Shown here piece after piece: positions 52,505 through 64,000 of a stretch of 64,000 bases of DNA. The stretch is from Pelomonas sp. SE-A7. GTDB taxonomy: Bacteria > Pseudomonadota > Gammaproteobacteria > Burkholderiales > Burkholderiaceae_C. The position numbers and the translations under genes were made by a program. The notes under the pieces are model-generated. The model worked only from the letters and a program-made list of their open reading frames with translations. It was not told the origin of the DNA and made no database searches. Each line of letters starts with the position of its first letter. Positions within the stretch are counted from its first letter, which is position 1. The DNA is taken from positions 2,604,001 through 2,668,000 of the forward strand of contig NZ_JAUASW010000001.1 of NCBI RefSeq assembly GCF_030345705.1, read 5' to 3'.

Positions 52505-52818
52505 TACGCAGCCTCCCCGGAGAAGTTGAGCTCTTGGCCCGCCTTCAGAGCGACATACGCCTTCTTGACGTGGTCGCGACGGCCAGCACGGCCGCCGAAG
52601 CGCTTGGCCTTGCCCTTCACGTTCACCACGCTGACCGATTCGACTTCGACCTTGAACATCAGTTCAACGGCGGCCTTGATTTCGGGCTTGGTGGCGTCGC
52701 GCAGGACCTTGAACAGGACTTGGTTGTGCTTTTCGGCAACAGCCGTGGCCTTTTCGGACACGATCGGAGCCAGCAGCACCTGGGCCAGACGGCCTTCAGC
52801 AAACTTGGGGGCGCTCAT
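52504..52818 (-). CDS. rplW: 50S ribosomal protein L23
   Basis: A 104-residue protein at the exit tunnel, where trigger factor and SRP dock. Contains APIVSEKATAVAEKHNQVLF and the basic loop GKAKRFGGRAGRR. Its start overlaps the rplD stop as ATGA. Confidence 0.98.
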   Translation of the reverse strand: MSAPKFAEGRLAQVLLAPIVSEKATAVAEKHNQVLFKVLRDATKPEIKAAVELMFKVEVESVSVVNVKGKAKRFGGRAGRRDHVKKAYVALKAGQELNFSGEAA

Positions 52819-53435
52819 GCCAGCATCTCCTTCAGTTGCTCCATCGCGGCCTTGGTGACCAGCACCTTCTTGTAATAGACCAGCGACAGCGGATCAGCGT
52901 AGCGCGGCTCAACGATCAACACGTTGGCCAAATTGCGCGAGGCCAGGGCCAGGTTGTCGTCGACCGAGTCGGCAATCAGCATCACCGAGTCCAGGCCCAT
53001 GGCCTTGAACTTGGCAGCCAGCAGCTTGGTCTTGGGGGCTTCGACCGAGATCGAGTCCACCACGGCCAGGCGGCCTTCGCGGGCCAGCTGCGACAGAATG
53101 GCGGCCATACCGGCGCGGTACATCTTCTTGTTCAGCTTGTGCGAGAAGTTCTCGTCAGGCATGTTCGGGAAGATGCGACCGCCCCCGCGCCACAGCGGCG
53201 ACGAGGTCATACCGGCGCGAGCGCGGCCGGTGCCCTTCTGACGGAACGGCTTCTTGGTCGAGTGCTTGACCTGTTCGCGATCCTTCTGGGCGCGGGTACC
53301 CTGGCGGGCGTTGGCCTGGAAGGCGACAACGACCTGGTGAATCAGGGCTTCGTTGTAATCACGAGCGAAGACGGTGTCAGGCGCGTCCACCTTGGAGGTG
53401 GCCTGACCCTGCTCGTTCAGGAGCTCGAGCTGCAT
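52815..53435 (-). CDS. rplD: 50S ribosomal protein L4
   Basis: A 206-residue protein (MQLELLNEQGQATSKVDAPD). The tunnel loop RQKGTGRARAGMTSSPLWRGGG is conserved (first part shown). In enterobacteria L4 represses the S10 operon; no such leader was identified here. Its start overlaps the final base of rplC. Confidence 0.98.
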   Translation of the reverse strand: MQLELLNEQGQATSKVDAPDTVFARDYNEALIHQVVVAFQANARQGTRAQKDREQVKHSTKKPFRQKGTGRARAGMTSSPLWRGGGRIFPNMPDENFSHKLNKKMYRAGMAAILSQLAREGRLAVVDSISVEAPKTKLLAAKFKAMGLDSVMLIADSVDDNLALASRNLANVLIVEPRYADPLSLVYYKKVLVTKAAMEQLKEMLA

Positions 53436-54106
53436 CAGTTGGCTCCCTTCTTGACCTTGACCTTGACGGCCGGACGAACGACCACGTGGCCGTTCTTGGC
53501 GCCCGGCACAGCACCCTTGACCAGCAGCAGCTGACGGGCTTCGTCAACGCGCACGATGTCGAGGTTTTGGGTCGTCACGGTTTCGTCGCCCATGTGACCC
53601 GTCATCTTCTTGCCGGGGAACACGCGACCGGGATCCTGGGCCATCGAGATGGAACCCGGGACATTGTGCGAACGGCTATTACCGTGCGAAGCGCGCTGCG
53701 AGCTGAAGTTGTGGCGCTTGATGCTGCCTGCAAAGCCCTTGCCGATCGACGTGCCCTGCACATCCACCATCTGACCGACTGCGAACAGCGAGACGGGCAG
53801 CACAGCGCCCGCCTTGTATTCGGCAGCCACATCAGCGGCAACACGGAATTCCTTGAGGATTTCACCGGCTTCGACACCCGCCTTGGCGAGGTGGCCGGCT
53901 TCCGGCTTGGTGACGCGCGATGCTTTGCGCGTACCGAACGCCACTTGAATGGCGCTGTAGCCGTCAGTCTCTTCGGTCTTGACCTGGGTCACGCGGTTGT
54001 TGGACACGTCCAGCACCGTCACGGGAATGGCGTCGCCATCGTCCGTGAAGATGCGCATCATGCCCACCTTGCGGCCCAGCAATCCGAGACGATTGCTAAG
54101 ACTCAT
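53435..54106 (-). CDS. rplC: 50S ribosomal protein L3
   Basis: A 223-residue early-assembly protein starting at ATG 54106 (MSLSNRLGLLGRKVGMMRIF) behind a GGAG site. The motif SQRASHGNSRSHNVPGSIS (methylated Gln region in relatives) is present. A 223-base spacer with a hairpin and promoter-like sequence separates it from rpsJ. Confidence 0.98.
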   Translation of the reverse strand: MSLSNRLGLLGRKVGMMRIFTDDGDAIPVTVLDVSNNRVTQVKTEETDGYSAIQVAFGTRKASRVTKPEAGHLAKAGVEAGEILKEFRVAADVAAEYKAGAVLPVSLFAVGQMVDVQGTSIGKGFAGSIKRHNFSSQRASHGNSRSHNVPGSISMAQDPGRVFPGKKMTGHMGDETVTTQNLDIVRVDEARQLLLVKGAVPGAKNGHVVVRPAVKVKVKKGAN

Positions 54107-54226
54107 GTTTTTTCTCCAAATGCCTGACATCGATTGGCCAGGCTGACCAAATGCACCGCCTTCGGTAAAGGCAAACGCGGCGCGCTTCAACCCACCCAGG
54201 GAGACACCGAGGGCGGAAAAGCGGCG

Positions 54227-54250
54227 AGTATAGCGTGAACCCTAGGTTCA
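54227..54250 (-). promoter_or_regulatory. Predicted rplC promoter with internal palindrome
   Basis: On the minus strand, TATACT (54227-54232) is a good -10; the best -35 candidate upstream is poor (TTGCGT, 18 bases away). The perfect inverted repeat TGAACC-N3-GGTTCA (54236-54250) lies between them and could bind a regulator. Confidence 0.5.
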
Positions 54251-54271
54251 ACGCAAGCATACTCGCCAAGG

Positions 54272-54300
54272 ACAAACGGCACCCCGAGAGGTGCCGTTTT
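54272..54300 (-). terminator. Hairpin/terminator after rpsJ
   Basis: A 9-bp perfect stem AACGGCACC (54275-54283) with GGTGCCGTT (54290-54298), loop CCGAGA. On the minus strand the stem is followed by only TGTCC after its own TT, so termination may be partial. It is 30 bases past the rpsJ stop. Confidence 0.6.
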
Positions 54301-54329
54301 CTAGATGCGACCCGAAGGCCGCGACCGCA

Positions 54330-54641
54330 TTACTGCAGCTTGATCTCGACGTCCACGCCGGCCGGCAGGTCGAGCTTCATCAGAGCATCAACCGTCTTGT
54401 CGGTGGGATCGACGATGTCCATCAGGCGCTGGTGCGTACGGATTTCGAACTGGTCGCGCGAAGTCTTGTTGACGTGCGGCGAACGCAGGATGTCGAAACG
54501 CTGCATGCGCGTCGGCAGGGGCACGGGGCCCTTGACGATGGCGCCGGTGCGTTTGGCGGTTTCCACGATTTCCAGAGCCGATTGGTCGATCAGCTTGTAG
54601 TCGAAGGCCTTCAGGCGGATGCGGATCTTTTGCTTTTGCAT
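54330..54641 (-). CDS. rpsJ: 30S ribosomal protein S10
   Basis: A 103-residue protein (MQKQKIRIRLKAFDYKLID) that also acts as NusE in antitermination. The conserved GPVPLPTRMQRFDILRSPHVN (first part) is present. It follows tuf by 98 bases and is separated from rplC by a hairpin. Confidence 0.98.
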   Translation of the reverse strand: MQKQKIRIRLKAFDYKLIDQSALEIVETAKRTGAIVKGPVPLPTRMQRFDILRSPHVNKTSRDQFEIRTHQRLMDIVDPTDKTVDALMKLDLPAGVDVEIKLQ

Positions 54642-54739
54642 GACTATTCCTTAAAGAACGTGCGGCTTAACGTCCTGTCTCGCCGCGAGTTTTGTGAGGC
54701 CGGGGCCGCCGAAGGCAGCCCTGACCAGTCACGCAAAAC

Positions 54740-55930
<1,191 letters not shown>

Positions 55931-56050
55931 TTCAAATTCTCCAGATAAAGAGCATTGCGCCAGTCTGTTGGTTTAGCGTTTCCGCAGCGCCCTTGTTGCC
56001 CCGCCGACTGGCAGACGGGAGGTGCGCTGCGAAGACGATTCGCTTGAGTC

Positions 56051-58159
<2,109 letters not shown>

Positions 58160-58228
58160 GGTCTTGCTCCAAATGCAGTGAGCCGCCATCGGGTTGGTAG
58201 AAACCCGAGGCGGCTGAGAGGGTGTAGT

Positions 58229-58699
58229 TTAGAAGCGGAAGTGCGAGAACGCCTTGTTGGCGTCGGCCATGCGGTGGACTTCGTCACGCTTCTTCATCGC
58301 GCCGCCGCGGCCTTCCGCGGCCTCCAGCAGCTCGTTGGCCAGGCGCTGGGCCATGGACTTCTCACCGCGCTTGCGGGCGGATTCCTTCAACCAGCGCATG
58401 GCCAGGGCCATCCGGCGAACGGGGCGAACTTCCACGGGAACTTGGTAGTTCGCACCGCCCACGCGGCGGGACTTGACTTCGACCATCGGCTTGACGTTGT
58501 TCAGGGCGACCATGAACACTTCCAGCGGGTCCTTGCCGGCCTTCTTCTCGACTTGGTCGAGAGCACCGTAAATGATGCGCTCGGCGACGGCCTTCTTGCC
58601 CGACTCCATGATGACGTTCATGAACTTGGACAGATCAACGCTACCGAACTTGGGATCGGGCAGGATCTCGCGCTTGGGTACTTCGCGACGACGTGGCAT
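58229..58699 (-). CDS. rpsG: 30S ribosomal protein S7
   Basis: A 156-residue head-assembly protein (MPRRREVPKREILPDPKFGS). In enterobacteria S7 binds the rpsL-rpsG spacer and represses the str operon. Here that spacer is 179 bases long and has inverted repeats, for example ATGACC/GGTCAT at 58753-58776. Confidence 0.98.
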   Translation of the reverse strand: MPRRREVPKREILPDPKFGSVDLSKFMNVIMESGKKAVAERIIYGALDQVEKKAGKDPLEVFMVALNNVKPMVEVKSRRVGGANYQVPVEVRPVRRMALAMRWLKESARKRGEKSMAQRLANELLEAAEGRGGAMKKRDEVHRMADANKAFSHFRF

Positions 58700-58878
58700 G
58701 GGAATCTTCCTCTTGCTTCAGTTGGCTTGGAGCTTGAGCTCCTCGCCTTGGAATGACCACCGGCTTCTGGGGTCATCCACTTACTCGGCTGCTACAGCCC
58801 TCTTGGGCCGCACAAACCGCTAAACATCCGGCGACAGCTGCTGTTCAACGCTGCGCCATGACAAACGCTATTGGCTTC

Positions 58879-59253
58879 TTACTTCTTGGGGCGCTTGGCA
58901 CCGTACTTGGAACGCGACTGCTTGCGATCCTTGACGCCTTGCAGGTCCAGCGAACCGCGGACGATGTGGTAGCGAACGCCCGGCAGGTCCTTGACACGAC
59001 CACCGCGCACCAGCACGACACTGTGCTCTTGCAGGTTGTGGCCTTCACCGCCGATGTACGAGATGACCTCGAAACCGTTGGTCAAGCGAACCTTGGCGAC
59101 CTTACGCAGAGCCGAGTTCGGCTTCTTCGGTGTCGTCGTGTAGACGCGAGTGCAGACGCCACGGCGTTGCGGGCAATCCTGCATCGCGGGCGACTTGGAT
59201 TTCGTGACCTCGGCCTGACGGCCTTGGCGCACGAGTTGATTGATAGTTGGCAT
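58879..59253 (-). CDS. rpsL: 30S ribosomal protein S12
   Basis: A 124-residue decoding-centre protein starting at ATG 59253 (MPTINQLVRQGRQAEVTK). The conserved TTTPKKPNSALRKVAKVRL and GVRYHIVRGSLD are present; Lys43 and Lys88 positions are wild type, so no streptomycin-resistance change is seen. It is the first gene of the str unit. Confidence 0.98.
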   Translation of the reverse strand: MPTINQLVRQGRQAEVTKSKSPAMQDCPQRRGVCTRVYTTTPKKPNSALRKVAKVRLTNGFEVISYIGGEGHNLQEHSVVLVRGGRVKDLPGVRYHIVRGSLDLQGVKDRKQSRSKYGAKRPKK

Positions 59254-59442
59254 AAGTAACTTGTTCCCGTTTGAAGTCACATCCCCCGGCAGCATCGACC
59301 ACAGCGGCCGCAAACCTTGCTGTGCCATCGAATGTCGCCCTGTTTCTGGAAACGACTGAACGCACCACGCGGAGCGCAGTGCGTCAGGATTCCCAGGTTT
59401 TGGACGCGCGTAGGCGCAGCAAAGCCTGCCGGAGAGCCCGCG

Positions 59443-59472
59443 ATTGTAGACCAGCTAGGGTTTTCCGCACAA
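59443..59472 (-). promoter_or_regulatory. Predicted promoter of the str (rpsL) unit
   Basis: On the minus strand, TTGTGC (59467-59472), an 18-base spacer, and TACAAT (59443-59448). This would give a leader of about 180 bases before rpsL. The -10 is good and the -35 weak. Confidence 0.55.
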
Positions 59473-59515
59473 GGGGCGGTGTTGAGTGCTGTACCAGGGC
59501 TATGCTGCGCGGCCC

Positions 59516-59962
59516 ATGCAAGCCCCAAAGATCGTCATCGACACCCAGGTCGTCATGGACTGGCTGGTGTTCCGCGACCCCTCGGTCGTCCCACTGGTCG
59601 ACGCGATTCAGTCAGGCGCCGTCGCCTGGATTGGGACGGCATACATGCAGGCGGAGCTACTGCATGTGCTGGGGCGCGGGATCGCTGCTGATCGCTTGCC
59701 GGATTTGCCCGCCATCAGCGAAGTCTTCTCTCGCTGGTGCGCGGTAGTCCAAGAGCCCCCTGCACCAGCGATCCGCTTGGTCTGCCGAGATCCCGATGAC
59801 CAGATCTTCGTCGACCTGGCTGTCGCGAGCCAGGCACGCTGGCTGATTTCTCGCGACCGCGCCGTGCTGGCGCTGGCCAAGCGGGCTCAGAAACTCTGTG
59901 GCCTGACGATCCAGAAGCCCGAGGCCTGGATCAAGGCCTGGACAGAGACAGCACCCACCTGA
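59516..59962 (+). CDS. Orphan PIN-domain protein (putative RNase toxin family)
   Basis: A 148-residue PIN-fold protein starting at ATG 59516 (MQAPKIVIDTQVVMDWLV); an upstream in-frame ATG at 59486 is possible. The acidic metal-site residues are Asp9, Glu47, Asp95 (DPDDQIF), and Asp114 (SRDR), so it looks catalytically intact. Relatives are annotated as toxin components of toxin-antitoxin pairs, but no antitoxin gene is adjacent. It lies alone between divergent rpsL and convergent rpoC, a place where it may be a stable housekeeping RNase. Confidence 0.82.
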   Translation: MQAPKIVIDTQVVMDWLVFRDPSVVPLVDAIQSGAVAWIGTAYMQAELLHVLGRGIAADRLPDLPAISEVFSRWCAVVQEPPAPAIRLVCRDPDDQIFVDLAVASQARWLISRDRAVLALAKRAQKLCGLTIQKPEAWIKAWTETAPT

Positions 59963-59974
59963 CCGGGCCGCAAT

Positions 59975-60011
59975 GAAAAAGGCTGCCGCCCCTTGCGGGT
60001 GCGGCAGCCTT
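59975..60011 (-). terminator. Terminator of the rpoC transcript
   Basis: An 11-bp perfect stem AAGGCTGCCGC (59979-59989) with GCGGCAGCCTT (60001-60011). On the minus strand it is followed by TTTCATTG, within a run of five T with the stem end. It also lies just after the convergent PIN gene. Confidence 0.85.
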
Positions 60012-60034
60012 GTAGGCCTGAGCCAGTTGACCGA

Positions 60035-64000
<3,966 letters not shown>

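Noticed and set aside
59486..59515. Longer start for the PIN protein at ATG 59486
   Set aside because: The extra ten residues have no family similarity, and the fold begins naturally at MQAPKIVIDT; kept only as an alternative.

Overview
The window is GC-rich, gene-dense bacterial chromosome with no insertion sequence, prophage or CRISPR array that I could see. Gene content and order point to a betaproteobacterium of the order Burkholderiales, most like the Rubrivivax/Roseateles/Leptothrix group: def next to a LysM gene, dprA and smg; yajC-secD-secF; infA and rpmJ inside the spc ribosomal cluster; and a str-S10-spc-alpha ribosomal superoperon. The genus call is inference from style and content, not a measured placement.

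Layout. (1) 1-3254: 5' part of def (minus strand), then LysM protein, dprA and smg (plus strand) ended by a terminator. (2) 3257-8958, minus strand: a DUF1631 protein and yajC-secD-secF, the accessory part of the Sec translocon. (3) 9121-15644, plus strand: a tightly packed trans-4-hydroxy-L-proline catabolic operon (deaminase, GntR regulator, 2-epimerase, three-subunit D-hydroxyproline dehydrogenase), running by overlapping stop/start codons into a hemolysin-III-like membrane protein and a carboxylesterase. (4) 15700-22830: a signalling island. A sensor kinase with a periplasmic CxxCH haem-type motif converges on a TPR-GAF sensor kinase, which is coupled to a receiver-DUF3369-HD-GYP regulator and a second HD-GYP protein. 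Both HD-GYP domains have lost the His of the HD pair. (5) 22895-26467, minus strand: a branched-chain-amino-acid-type ABC transporter with a fused LivM-LivG protein and no binding protein; a divergent crotonase follows. (6) 27478-28794: two paralogous tiny Cys4 proteins flanking thymidine kinase. (7) 28863-30480: ornithine cyclodeaminase family gene and a divergent Lrp/AsnC regulator. (8) 30598-35051: an exported GH97 alpha-glucosidase plus an exported debranching-type enzyme. (9) 35061-36859: divergent SDR/LysR pair with a palindromic control region. (10) 37006-37239: two identical initiator tRNA genes, then dsbD. (11) 39186-59253, minus strand: rpsL-rpsG-fusA-tuf-rpsJ, rplC to rpsQ, a peroxiredoxin gene, rplN to rplQ including secY, infA, rpmJ and rpoA. 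(12) 59516-64000: an orphan PIN-domain gene and most of rpoC.

How the parts work together. The ribosomal block is split by terminators and promoters into str+rpsJ, rplC-rpsQ and rplN onward, with peroxiredoxin placed at the second break. The hydroxyproline operon would take trans-4-hydroxy-L-proline to alpha-ketoglutarate semialdehyde; the final aldehyde dehydrogenase and a dedicated transporter are not in view. The strongest candidates for something not well described are the twin Cys4 proteins around tdk and the kinase/HD-GYP island with paired degenerate HD motifs.
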